Origin: Pyrocephalus nanus
Lineage: Eukaryota > Chordata > Aves > Passeriformes > Tyrannidae
Reading direction: 5' to 3'
DNA length: 64,000 bases
Assembly: GCA_038380795.1 (NCBI GenBank)
Contig: CM076277.1
Span: 2,757,501-2,821,500, forward strand
Numbering within the stretch: position 1 is the first letter of the stretch; every line of letters begins with the position of its first letter. The notes beneath the pieces are model-generated. The model worked only from the letters and a program-made list of their open reading frames with translations. It did not search any database and was not told the DNA's origin. Shown here in pieces: positions 1 through 9,870 of this stretch. The translations under genes and the position numbers were made by a program.

Positions 1-50
1 TTTACACAATAAAGCAAGACAAGAGAGGGGTACCTTCCTCTCCCTAGCCT

Positions 51-75
51 TGCCTTGCCTTGCCTTGCTTTGCCT
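51..75. repeat. (TGCCT)5 pentanucleotide microsatellite
   Basis: Five consecutive TGCCT units, the fourth reading TGCTT. It lies just upstream of the first CR1 fragment and has no visible function. Confidence 0.85.
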
Positions 76-111
76 ACCCCTCCCTTTTTTGCAAAGGTTA
101 CCTCTAAACCT

Positions 112-274
112 TGTCTCTAAGCACCAAATCCACAGGTTTTTTAAGTCCCTCCAGGGATCCCACCACTGCCCTGGGCAGCCTCTGCCACTGCTCCACAACC
201 CTGTTTGTGGAGGAATTTTCCCTAACATCCAGCCTGAATCTCTCCTGCCACAGCTGGAGGCCATTCCCTCTCAG
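112..274 (-). mobile_element. CR1 LINE fragment, 3' UTR portion
   Basis: On the minus strand this is the part of a CR1 3' region running from the 'tcaagctgtgccagggaggattcagg' type block toward the tail. Read on the plus strand it contains the typical words CCACAGG, CCCTCCAGGGAT, CTGGGCAGCC and CTAACATCCAGCCTGAA. The 3' octamer tail is missing, so it is truncated at both ends. Edges are approximate (within about 15 bp). CR1 is the main non-LTR retrotransposon of birds; copies are usually 5'-truncated and dead. Confidence 0.85.
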
Positions 275-323
275 CAGAGAGTTGGGATGGATTTTCCTGG
301 GAATGGACCTGATTCTTCGGAAA

Positions 324-719
324 TCAGAGAACTGGGGAGTAGTTTAGGTTGGAAAAGACCTTTGAGATCACAGAGTCCAACTGTTAACCCAGCACTGCCA
401 AGGCCACCACTAACCCATGGCCCCAAGTGCCACGTCCACAGGTCTTTTAAATCCCTCCAGGGATGGGGAGTCCACAGCAGTCCTGGGCAGCTGTGCCAGG
501 GCCTGACCACCCTTTCCAGGAAGAAATTCCTCCTGGTGTCCAACCTGACCCTCCCCTGGCACAGCTTGAGGTGATTCCCTCTCCTCCTGTCCTCTGTTCC
601 ATGGAGCAGATCCCAACCCCCCCTGCTCCCCCCTCCTGTCAGGGATTGCAGAGCCAGAAGGTCTCCCCTGAGCCTCCTTTTTTCCAGGCTGAGCCCCCCC
701 AGCTCCCTCAGCTCCCTCC
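324..719 (-). mobile_element. CR1 LINE fragment, about 400 bp of 3' end
   Basis: On the plus strand it begins at a degraded tail (TTTAGGTTGGAAAAGACC) and runs through CCAAGTGCCACGTCCACAGG, CCCTGGCACAGCTTGAGG and CTCCTGTCAGGGATTGCAGAG, and ends at CAGCTCCCTCAGCTCCCTCC, which is the end of the ORF2 coding region in antisense. It is the same subfamily type as the copy at 48614-48859 and lies in the same orientation as its neighbour at 112-274. The two could be separate insertions or one element broken by a deletion. Confidence 0.92.
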
Positions 720-2934
720 CAAGACAAACCCCATGGGACTGAAATCCCCCCCAGTTCCTCAGCAGGAGGGAGTGGCACAGGGTCCCCGTGCAGTGGACAG
801 ACACATTCCCAGCCTGCTGCGTGGCCAGAGAAAGGGGCAGCTTTACATCCTTTGCTTGTCAGCATTAATCAAGCATTAAAGCAAAGGACAAGCAGATTTT
901 GCTGATTTAATGGATAATTCCAGCTTGTTTGGTCCATCTAATTCAAACTATTAGAACTGAATCTGAAGTGACTACTGGCTGTCCCTGCTTATCTTTGTCA
1001 ATAGATTTAGACACACAGGTCAGTGTAGGTAATCAGTTTTCAAGGGACTCTTGAAAATAGCAGGAGTTTCTATATACTTTTTTTTTTTTTCATTTGTAAA
1101 TGCTTTCTTTCCCTCATTATTGCTATTAATTTTGGGGATTTTCTTTGATTTATTTTTTTCTCTGCAAAATTAAGTATTTTCTTTCCTATGACAAAAATTA
1201 TTTTTTCCATCTCCTGGTTGAACCTCTAATGACAAATATATGAATTATGGCTTGTTAAGGACTCTTCTTACTGAAATAGTTTATAAAGGAGGGGAATGAG
1301 GAGGAGAATGTTGAGGGTAGGGTGGGGAATGTTGAGGAGGGGAACGTTGACTAGGCTTGAGACAGCCCTATGAGTGATCCTTAATAACGTGGTCATTGCT
1401 TGAGGAGAAGAAAATGACTCCAACACAATCCAAGGAATAGTCCTTTACACCAGAAAAGCTACACACTCCTTTTTTCCCTGCACACTGTTTTTTTCCTGTG
1501 TGCACTAACATAAAATTACAAGTGAAGCTCCTGAGAATTTATAGACAGAGACAAGCTGCTTAGTTTGTCAAAGAAAAGATGTTTAAACCTCATCAATCTT
1601 CCGCAAAGCAGAAGGGAAATATGATTGTCTGACAAATTAATGACCTTTGACAGTTCTGCACAGAGGTGGAACAGATCCCAGACACAGCACAGGCAGCAAA
1701 GGCAGTGGTGCATGTTCAGGTTTTATAGTGAACTCTTTATATGGTGAGTTAAAAACCTCCCAACACCCCCTGGCTCTGTTGTGCAGCAAATTTAGGATCA
1801 TCTGCTCAGAGACATCCCAGCTTTCCGTGTAGAAAACCCCAAAACAGAAACTCGTGCTCCTAAATATCTCCTTCCCACCACTTGAGCAGGACAAGAAGTC
1901 AAGTGAAGGGCCAGCAGGGGTTTTTATCCCTCCTGGGAAACATTATCCTTTATATTCTCTTCTGGGAACACGGGGGTGTTTTATGGACAGCATTTTGTTC
2001 TTTCAGGGAGCTCATGGGATAATGACATCCAGGCTCTGGACTGAAGACCAAGTGTCTTGGGAATGGTTTTAAACTTGCAGGTGAATGTTATGTGAGAAGT
2101 AAATGGAACCACAAATGGGAACAACTGCTGCAGTGATGGAGCTGGGGCAGTTGGAATTACAGCTGTGCTGCTTCCAGTCCTCAGCCTGTCTGAGCTCAGG
2201 AGCTACATTTCTCCTGAAGGAAAATCATGTGTGTGTTCCACTGGCTGTAAATGTAAGGATGATTTAAGAGCTCCACAGACTTATGAGACATCTGATCCAG
2301 GCTGGTGAGTTAGGGCTTGTCTGTCTTCATCAGTAGGATTGATCCTGAAGTCACTTCAAAGCCTAGCCCTGCAAAATTCTGGAGGCTGCTGCCTCCAGGC
2401 ATTCCAGCCTTCCCAGTACTGGGACCAGCTCTACCCCAGTCCGGTGCCATCTCCACAGTACTGCCATGGGATGTGCAGTTTGCAAGCACAGAAAGTTGTC
2501 CAGCAGTGATCCTGCAGCTCCCACCTTGTACAGGTGAGTGGACACGAGCCTTTGTTTGGGATGGTTTCAAAGCAAGGCTTCCCAAAGGGATCTGGGATAC
2601 ATTTTAATGTGCACTTTAGAAAGAAGGAGCTCGGTGGGAATACCTTTTGTGCAAGGAACTATACCAGCAAGCAGAAAATACTGAGAGAAACACAGCCACC
2701 CCAAAATTCTGATGTTCTCATTTGCCTGTGTCTTAATGAACTTCATTGTTTGGCACCTCTTGATGAAACTGGGGAAGAATCGATCATCACTTTTAAGGAT
2801 TCACTGAGTAAGGTACTGGAAAACTTGAAAGACAGGAGGTATCTTTAAATGCCAACCTTTGAAATGTTAAATAAGAAGACTGAGAGTCAGGAGCTTCCTT
2901 TTCAAACATATATACCATCAGTTTTCAGAAAACA
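720..2934. other. Unique sequence, no gene recognised
   Basis: About 2.2 kb with no recognisable exon or transposable element. It is AT-rich around 880-1260, with a 13-base poly-T at 1078-1090. The short open frames here (for example 1854-2072 and 2534-2848) show no domain. Confidence 0.6.
1289..1352. repeat. Degenerate G-rich minisatellite
   Basis: Three imperfect copies of a unit resembling GGGGAATGTTGAGGA are separated by purine-rich spacers. The third copy reads GGGGAACGTTGAC. The copies are diverged, so this is probably an old, inactive array. Confidence 0.5.
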
Positions 2935-3605
2935 CTGAACTGGATAATCAGATAGTCTATCTGTGGGCTCACAGAGGAGTATAAAGGGATGAGAAACAGT
3001 CTGTATGGATTTGTCAAGAACAAATATGTCAAACCAATCTAATTTTCCTTTATGACAGTGCAAAAAGCCTTCTGGATAGAAAAGAAACAGACCATGTCAT
3101 AGATCTTGATTTCAGTAAAGCTTTTGACACTGTCTCCTCTGACACTTCCATGAGCTAGAAAAATATCATCCAAGCGAGTATATTATTGGGTAGTTGCAAA
3201 ACTGGTTAGGAAATTATAGATGGAGAAATCATTGACAGATTAGTGTCAAAATAGGACTCTTACTGTATGGACTCAGCTTTCAGCACTTTCATTAATGGTC
3301 CTGATGATGGAACAGAGAAAACACTTCTCAAGCTGGCTGACACCTCCACATGGAAGGGACTGCCAGTATGCTGGGTAACCAGACTTGCAAATGAACTGCA
3401 TTGATTCATAGCTGAGATGGAGATGATTTGGAAAACCAAGAGATGCTACTTGGTGCAAATAAGTACGTCTGGAAAGGAACAGTCAGCAGTGTGAATTCCA
3501 AATAGGGAACAATTGGCTGGTCAGCACATCTGAATGGAAGTCTCTGAGATTACTGGGGATCAGGTGCTCAGCAGGTGTCAACAATATCACTGTCGGGGGA
3601 AGGCA
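2935..3605 (+). mobile_element. Ancient CR1/L3-like LINE remnant, ORF2 reverse transcriptase part
   Basis: A strongly decayed LINE in sense orientation. At 3105-3137 a frame reads LDFSKAFDTVS, the motif A block of CR1/L3 reverse transcriptases that carries a catalytic aspartate. Upstream, 'ggatttgtcaagaacaaat' at about 3008 fits the HGF-KNKSC block. Downstream, about 3283-3345, the words for 'IFINDLDDG' and a broken YADD-type box (L-A-D-T) follow in the expected order. The 3' part (3470-3600) matches the region after the RT thumb. Several stops and frameshifts make it nonfunctional. It is much more diverged than the other CR1 copies, so it predates them. Confidence 0.8.
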
Positions 3606-4179
3606 AAGCCCCACCCCACAGACCTCACTGTGACCTGGGAGCTATGCCAGAAATCTCCTCCTTGTAGTTTATCTTTGAGGCTTTGGATACATGAGGTACC
3701 TCAGCCACTCATCCTGTCCCTGCACAAAACACAGTGTTCCTTAAAATCAGTTTTCCTCAATTTATCAGTGGCAAATTTAGCTTTGAACATATTGGGCTCG
3801 GCAAGGCATGACTGGAATTCTGGTGTGACTGGATCAAACTGTTCAAGAGATTGTTATTTTTTTATATTAGTTATATATATTAGTTATTTTTTGCCACCCA
3901 CTTGCCTTCTGAACCCGAGTGCTCGTGAGACTGCAAGGCTGGAATCAACCCGGGGAACAAAGCAGGCTCCTATTGACATCTCGTCAGCAAAAGCTTTGCT
4001 TTGCTGGTTGTTGCTTAAACAAACAAAACCAGTCATACAAGGCCAAGGTCCAGTTTTGCTTTCCTTTCCAACAATAGCTTCCTCTTTTCCCCACTGGTGC
4101 AGCGGGATGACAGTCCTTGCTGCTTGCTGCAGGCAAGTCCTGCTTTCCCAGAGCCAGAGGGAGCCCCACAGGGAGCCTT
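3606..4179. other. Unique sequence
   Basis: No repeat or exon is recognised apart from a short AT repeat at about 3852-3890 (TATATTAGTTA-like, twice). The 281-codon open frame that crosses this stretch (3534-4379) starts inside the LINE remnant and ends in a poly-T, so I treat it as chance. Confidence 0.55.
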
Positions 4180-4740
4180 TCCATTCAAAACGTTGGGACA
4201 AACCCCTTTTCAGCTCCCCGGGGCCTCGGCACACACGGGCACAGAAAAGCCACGGACTCCGGAGCGCTCCGAGCCCTCCCCATCCCTGCCGCTCCCTTTT
4301 TCTTTTTTTTTTTTTTTTTTTTTTATATCGAGAAAATCTGATTAAAGCTGCGCAGGAGAGAAGCAGATGGCAGTTTTGACGTTAGGTGAAGACAGCTTAA
4401 TCTCCATCTGCGCTGACATTTTCACATGTCTCCCTGCAAGCGCCGTCCCCCCGATGATCAGCGCTGCAGAGCTGGGGGGTCGGGGCTGCCCTTGGCAGGG
4501 GGGATCGGTTCGGAGGGATGCTGCTCCATCACCGGGGGCTGCCAGACGCTGGAAATGTGCTGTGGATCCCGCTGAAGAGACTGATCATTATCCGGTGTAT
4601 CTGTGATTGGGGCTGTCGACCCAATTAGCAGCCGGCACACCTCGGCATCGCCGAGCTCGGGCTTTGCAAAGCGTCTGCTCTGCCCGGCTCGCCGCTCCAG
4701 AGAGGCAATTAGGGAAGATTCAGGGCGAGGTGAGTGGAAA
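4180..4740. promoter_or_regulatory. CpG-rich block ending in a splice-donor-like site
   Basis: By eye I count about 35 CpG dinucleotides in about 540 bp, an observed/expected ratio near 0.75, while the surrounding DNA is CpG-poor. The block contains E-box-like words (CAGATGG, CATCTG, CACATGT at 4364-4430), an inverted CCAAT (GATTGG, about 4606) and homeodomain cores (CAATTAG). It ends with GCGAG|GTGAGT, exon side ending at 4729 and the GT at 4730, a near-ideal vertebrate 5' splice site for the plus strand. This could be a promoter with a noncoding first exon, or a CpG-rich enhancer. No TATA box and no convincing coding frame are seen. A 22-base poly-T at 4303-4324 interrupts it. Confidence 0.4.
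4303..4324. repeat. Poly-T tract, 22 bases
   Basis: An uninterrupted T run after CCCTTTTTC. It sits inside the CpG-rich block and could be the tail of an old minus-strand retroposed sequence, but no source is recognised beside it. Confidence 0.85.
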
Positions 4741-7199
4741 ACAAAAGCACAAAGGTTTGAAGGCAAGCTAATTACAAAGGGGTGAATCGTTAGTAGGGAG
4801 CATCTTCCAATTAAGTCACCGATGTGACTCAGAAAGCTGTTCGGTTTGTAAATCTACGGCATTTTGGTGCTGAAGGCTGGAGTTGCATGTGCTAGGACAC
4901 TTCCACAGTCGGGTTTTCCAGGCAGGAATGGATTTGCCACCTTTGCCTGGCAAAGATGCAGGCTGAGCACTCAGGTTTGCCTGAGGGCAAATGTGGGGAG
5001 TGTGGTGGTCTGGTTTGTTCCACCAGCATGTGGTCCATGGGACTGGCAGCTCGGTGGCATCACAAGCTACTTGTTCACCTGCTGGAGTGGAAAGTGGTTC
5101 ATGCAACCCTCTCCACCACCTCACACTGCTGAAACACAGAGCTCAACACAGCTCTGCAAAAATGGTAAATCCCTTAAATTCGTATGCAGGAAAAGCACTG
5201 CCAAAACAGATGGTCCTGCAGCAGGGCACTGACCAGGGCACTTTGGACACCTGCTTTGGCTGGGTTTCTGTGCCAGGAGCTGAGGCACAGCCCCCATTCC
5301 CATGTGCCAGCCTCAAATGGGGTCGACAGCACCCAGCAGAAGAAGTGAGGCGGCCGCTTGAGGAGGCAGGAGCATCCCAAAACAAGGTTGTTGATAGAGT
5401 GTAAGAACAACACTCAGGACACGGCAGTACAGATGGGGATTCATTCCTCTGCCCCAACATGAGAAACTGGAAAACTGTTTTCATTACATTTAGCAACCCA
5501 ATAACACAAAGCAGTGGGAAATGTACAGGTTAATTGAAGAAAAGTTCTGATACAAAGGAAAGAAGGTGGGATAACAAAGGAAAGCAGGCAGGATAATGTT
5601 ATGGCCCAGCTGCAGTTTTAAAGCTCCCGTTAAGATCAAGAGCACAGCATATTTTTTGCAATGAAGGAATCAAAGCACGGGGTCTGTGAGACACAGAAGA
5701 AGGGTAGGAGAGGGTGTCCAGTGGAGAGATGAGAGCTGATGTGTCAGCATGACTTGCTTGGGAAGGCCTTTCTTGCTGAATGCCGTCCAAGGATCCATCC
5801 CAGGGCTGCAAGATGGAAAGAGAAGTCAGAGCTTCACAATCCTGAACTGCTTGAGAGCCCCAGGGGATCAGCCCAAGGTTTGGCTGCACATTCAGGACAG
5901 ACTGGAGAGAAGGCTCCAGGTCAGGGTCCCTGGGTGCCAGCAGGCAGCAGGGCAGGCTCCCAGGGGGCACAACCAGGCATGGCAGCAGATCCCCCAGCAC
6001 TGCAGCCACAGCTTTTGGGTTACACCCAGTTTTTAGTTCTGAGTGACACCGAGTTTTCTCAGCTCCTGCTGACCTTGGTAGGGATCCAGCACTCTCTGCA
6101 CTTGTCAGGAGGTGACTAAACACAACGAGGGGATGTTTACTCCAGTCCCACCTACACACATCTACAAGCACTTAGCTCCCTATCCCACTCTGTGGAAATT
6201 CCACAGGGAAATCAGGCAGCAGGCACTACCCAGAGCACGTGGTGGCTCCTGTGTCCATGTGTTGGGGACCACAACACATGAGTGGAGGGCCCCAGAGAAC
6301 TGCAAAGCAGACCCAGGCCAGGAAGCCACTCGTGGCAGCATCTCCTGGTAGCAAATACCTTGTGTGAGGCTTTTGGAGGTCTGTAAAATAAGACAATCTG
6401 CACAGGCAGGTTTAGGATGCTTCCTATGGCTGTGTGACACCCAGATGAGCTACTGCACAGGGACCTTTCCTGGGCAAGCACAGCGATTTATGGTGCAATT
6501 GTGCTGTTTAGTATTTTCCAGTTAGGGGGGTTGTGGCTTTAAGGCACTGCGTGAATTACTCGTTTCTCAACTTCACGGAGCATCCTTGAAATGCTACTTG
6601 TGCCATCTTGTGTTTTCCCTGCTCTAAATCAGTTTAAGTGCTTTGTTCTCTCTGCCACCCATTTTTATGATGTCTGCCCTACTTGAAGGCACACACACAG
6701 CCCCATATACACTGTGTTTCTAGGCAGGTGAACAATCCTCCGTGCCTTAGGAGGGCCAGCTCAGTCTAACACAGACGTTTGGGCTTCTCACTCTGTGTGA
6801 CTTGTTTATAATCAGCCAAGAGAAGACGAAGCCTTGGTGACCACATCTGTCATGTTCTTCTGGTTACATCACACAAGCACGAGGTTATTGTGCAGGACCC
6901 TCAGCCTCAGAGGTGCTGACTGCCCTGAGGAAAGGGGTCTTTGCCTGGGAGGTTTAAAGCCAGCTGAAAAGTTACAGTGAGGTGCTGCCTCTATAAAATG
7001 TGAGCATTTTATAAATGTTCTGCGTGAGGGATGCTGGTAACCCCAATTCTGGGAACAATTCATTGCTCAGGAAACCTGGGACTGTCTCCCTTTGTTAAAA
7101 TCCTTATTGGGGGTGAAGTTTAGAAAGCCCAAGGCTAGAAACAGAAATAAAGCAATAATCCATTCATGGCTTTGGTTCAAAGTTGCCCCGTAAATAACT
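4741..7199. other. Unique sequence, no gene recognised
   Basis: About 2.5 kb without transposable-element or exon signals that I can support. Open frames of 100-190 codons (for example minus strand 5599-6171) have no domain and low-complexity composition. Confidence 0.55.
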
Positions 7200-7630
7200 T
7201 CTTCAAGCAACTCCTTTTAGATTTACCCGCGCAAGTCACATTATCAGTGAGCACCTCCTGTTTTCCTTAAACCACGGTATTTGACATTTTCAAGGAGCCA
7301 GGATGATCCACGCCCATCCTATAGGGTGGCAGAGCTGCCTTTGCTCTTTGCAGCCTGGCTGGTGCTCAGCTCCACCTGGAACGCCGCTGGCTCCCGGCTG
7401 GGTGAGCGACACTTCATGATCTGCGGAACAATGCGAGGCAGCTAAAAATAGCCGTGCTCTGCAGGAGTCCCCAGGTGCCAATCCACTTGTGATAAGCATC
7501 ACAGGCCTTGGGAAGCTCTGACAGATAACTGATGGCTGGCTGAACGCTTGCAAATAGCGCCTAAGCCGATCACAAGGAATCAAACCCGCCGAGTTGTTCT
7601 CCAGCATTTACTCAGCTTTATCTGTGTTTT
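7200..7630. promoter_or_regulatory. Candidate cis-regulatory module: MEF2, GATA and E-box sites
   Basis: Within about 180 bp there are a perfect MEF2 consensus CTAAAAATAG (7442-7451), an E-box CAGGTG (7472-7477) and three GATA-type sites: TGATAAG (7490-7496), AGATAA (7523-7528) and TTATCT (7618-7623). The 5' half has scattered CpGs (ACCCGCGCAAG near 7228; GCGGAACAATGCGAGG near 7420) that are unusual for this window. The combination resembles muscle, heart or blood enhancers, but function is inferred from motif words only. A CR1 copy begins 20 bp downstream. Confidence 0.35.
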
Positions 7631-7649
7631 TATTTCTGTTGGTATAACC

Positions 7650-7776
7650 TCACAGTCACAGACCGGTTCGGGCTGGAAGGGACCTTAAAAAGCTCATCTT
7701 GTTCCACCTCCTGCCGTGGGCAGGGATACCTTTCACTAGACCAGCTTGTTCCAAGCCCTGTCTAACCCAGCCTGGC
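7650..7776 (-). mobile_element. CR1 LINE 3' tail fragment
   Basis: Plus-strand reading starts CACAGTCACAGACCGGTTCG, a diverged tail, and passes GGGCAGGGATACCTTTCACTAG to CTAACCCAGCCTGGC. Only about 125 bp of the 3' end remain. Confidence 0.9.
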
Positions 7777-8546
7777 TCCTGAGAAGGTGGAGGAGATACT
7801 AAATGCTAACGTTTAAGTGAAATTTTGTTAATGAAATGAGGTTCTGTTAAGCAGAAAATCCAGACTGGGAGGCTGAGTAGCTTTGCAATTGGACTACTGG
7901 TGGTAGCAGTTTATTGCATTTTATTTACAATGTTCGAGCTACAAATTGGACCAAGGTTAAACAAGATGAGCAGCCCTTTCTTCACAGTTTTCTGGTCTCA
8001 CAACGGGCTGTGACAGCAGTTTGCTTTAAGTAGGGGCCTCTCTCATTTCAGCATGTCACATTCCCTGTTATCTTGCTTGAAATAAATAAGGTAAGATCAA
8101 AACCAGAAAATGAAGATGCAGCAATGAGATATGGATGTTTACACCTCAGGCTCAGTGGCCTGAATTTAGCATGGGTTCGTAGCAAGTTGCCAACTTCCTC
8201 ACTGCTCCTCTGATTCCTGATTATTATTTTTTTCCATAATGCTCTGGCACCCCTTGCTCCCAGGCATCGCTTTGAACTCCAGCTACTGCTTTGTACGTGA
8301 GACTCCAGACTGGAAAAAGAAGCTTGAAAACAATGACCCGAGGCACCCCAAAGCTGCAGAATGCAGAAAACAGGGAGAGGAAACCGAGCACTGGGAGACA
8401 GGATTGCTGGTGCTGCGCTTTTAACTCTCACCATTTTCCACCCCGTCTCATTGTCTGAGGCACCCAGGGCCACCTCTGACACAGGAGCCACCCTGGCAGC
8501 CAGTGACAGACCCCTCTTTGGATGATGCAGCTGGTCCCAGTCACTG
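7777..8546. other. Unique sequence
   Basis: No repeat or gene is recognised. A 203-codon minus-strand open frame (8048-8659) runs into the next CR1 and is judged to be chance. Confidence 0.55.
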
Positions 8547-8828
8547 AGAATCACAGAATCATTTCGGCTGGAGAAGACCTCCAAGATCATCAAGTCCAAC
8601 TTTTGACTGAACATCCCCATGGACACTGAACCATATTGCCAAGTGCCACATCTGCTCATTTTTGTAACCCTCTAGGGCTGGTGACTCCACCACTGCTTTG
8701 GACAGTTTCTTAACCACTCTGTCAGTGAATAAATAACACCTGTACCTCCTCTGGCACAGCTTGAGGCCATTTCTTTTGTCCTGTCCATTGTTACCTGGGA
8801 GCCCAACTTCATCTGGCTCCAGATCCTA
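8547..8828 (-). mobile_element. CR1 LINE fragment, 3' end
   Basis: On the plus strand it starts GAATCACAGAATCATTTCGGC and continues through CAAGATCATCAAGTCCAAC and GGCACAGCTTGAGGCCATTTC, and stops near GGCTCCAGATCC, where the next CR1 tail begins directly. Copy 1 of 3 in a same-orientation cluster. Confidence 0.92.
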
Positions 8829-9725
8829 TCACAGAATCAACCAGGTTGGAAAAGATCTCCAAGATCATGAAATCCAACCCTTGATCCAAGCCTGCCATGG
8901 TTCCCAGCACATGGCACTGATGCCACATCCAGTCTCACCTTAAACACCTCCAAGCATGATGAATCCACCCCCTCCCTGGGCAAACCATTCCAATGATTGA
9001 TCTCTCTCTGTAAAGGATTTCTTCTTACTGTCCATCCTAAACCTCCCCTGGCACAGCTTAGCCCGAGCCCTCTTGTCCTACTGCTGGTTCCTGGGAGAAG
9101 AGACCAAACCCCCCCTGGCTCCCCCCTCCTGTCAGGGAGTTGCAGAGAGTGCTGAGGTCTCCCCTGAGCCTCCTCCTCTCCAGGCTCAACAACCCCAGCT
9201 CCCTCAGCCTCTCCTCACAGCACTTGTGCTCCAGTCCCTTCCCCAGCCTCGTTGCTCTTCTCTGCCCCTGCTCCAGCCCCTCCATGTCCTTCCTGAGCTG
9301 AGGGGCCAGAGCTGGACACAGCACTCCAGGGTGGCCTCACAGGGACAGAATCCCTGCCCTGCTCCTGCTGCCACTGATCCTGAGCCAGGCCAGGATCCAC
9401 TGGCCCTCTTGGCCCCCTGGGCACACTCTGGCTCCTGTTCAGCTCCTGTCCCTCCACACTCCCAGCTCCCTTCCTGCCTGGCTGCTCTCCAGCCACTCTG
9501 TCCCAGCCCTGGGGCTGCCGGGGGTTGTTGTGGCCAAAGGGCAGGACCCGGCACTTGGCCTGGTTGAACCTCATCCCCTTGGAATCAGCCCATGGATCCA
9601 GCTTGTCCAGGTCCCTCTGCAGAGCCCTCCTGCCTTCCAGCTGATCAACACCCCCCAGCTTGGTGTCAGCTGCAAATTTACTAAGGGTGGACTCAATCCC
9701 CTCAATGAAGATGTTAAACAGGACT
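8829..9725 (-). mobile_element. CR1 LINE, about 900 bp with 3' UTR and ORF2 C-terminus
   Basis: This is the longest young CR1 in the window. On the plus strand it begins TATCACAGAATCAACCAGG (the tail) and passes through the 3' UTR and the antisense of the ORF2 C-terminus, ending at the words for the region just after the RT YADD box (TGCAAATTTACTAAGGGTGG). On the minus strand, 9515-9574 reads [20 protein letters not shown], the well-known CR1 block after the RT core. It is 5'-truncated and frameshifted, so dead. It abuts CR1 copies on both sides. Confidence 0.95.
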
Positions 9726-9870
9726 GTCAGGGAGTTGTAGAACTCTGTAAAAGGTTTCCCCTTCTCCAGGAGCCTCCTTTCCTCCAGGCTGAACTCCCCC
9801 CCCCTCCAGCTCTCTCAGCCACTCCTTGTTCTCCAGACCCTTCCCCAGCTCCGTTGCCTTTCCCTGGACA
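9726..9870 (-). mobile_element. CR1 LINE fragment, internal piece
   Basis: Starts on the plus strand at GTCAGGGAGTTGTAGAACTC and continues to CTCCAGGCTGAACTCC and CCAGCTCCGTTGCC. This repeats the segment already present in the 8829-9725 copy (at about 9133), so it is a separate, more diverged copy. Its own 3' tail is missing. Confidence 0.85.

Noticed and set aside
3534..4379. 281-codon open frame, plus strand
   Set aside because: It starts in an old LINE remnant and ends in a poly-Phe run from a poly-T tract; no recognisable domain.
5599..6171. 190-codon minus-strand frame
   Set aside because: No domain, no start context or splice support; GC-biased composition explains the open frame.
8048..8659. 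203-codon minus-strand frame
   Set aside because: Its 5' part lies in a CR1 copy and the rest has no domain.
9058..9574. CR1 ORF2-derived frames
   Set aside because: These belong to the dead, truncated CR1 at 8829-9725 and are not host genes.
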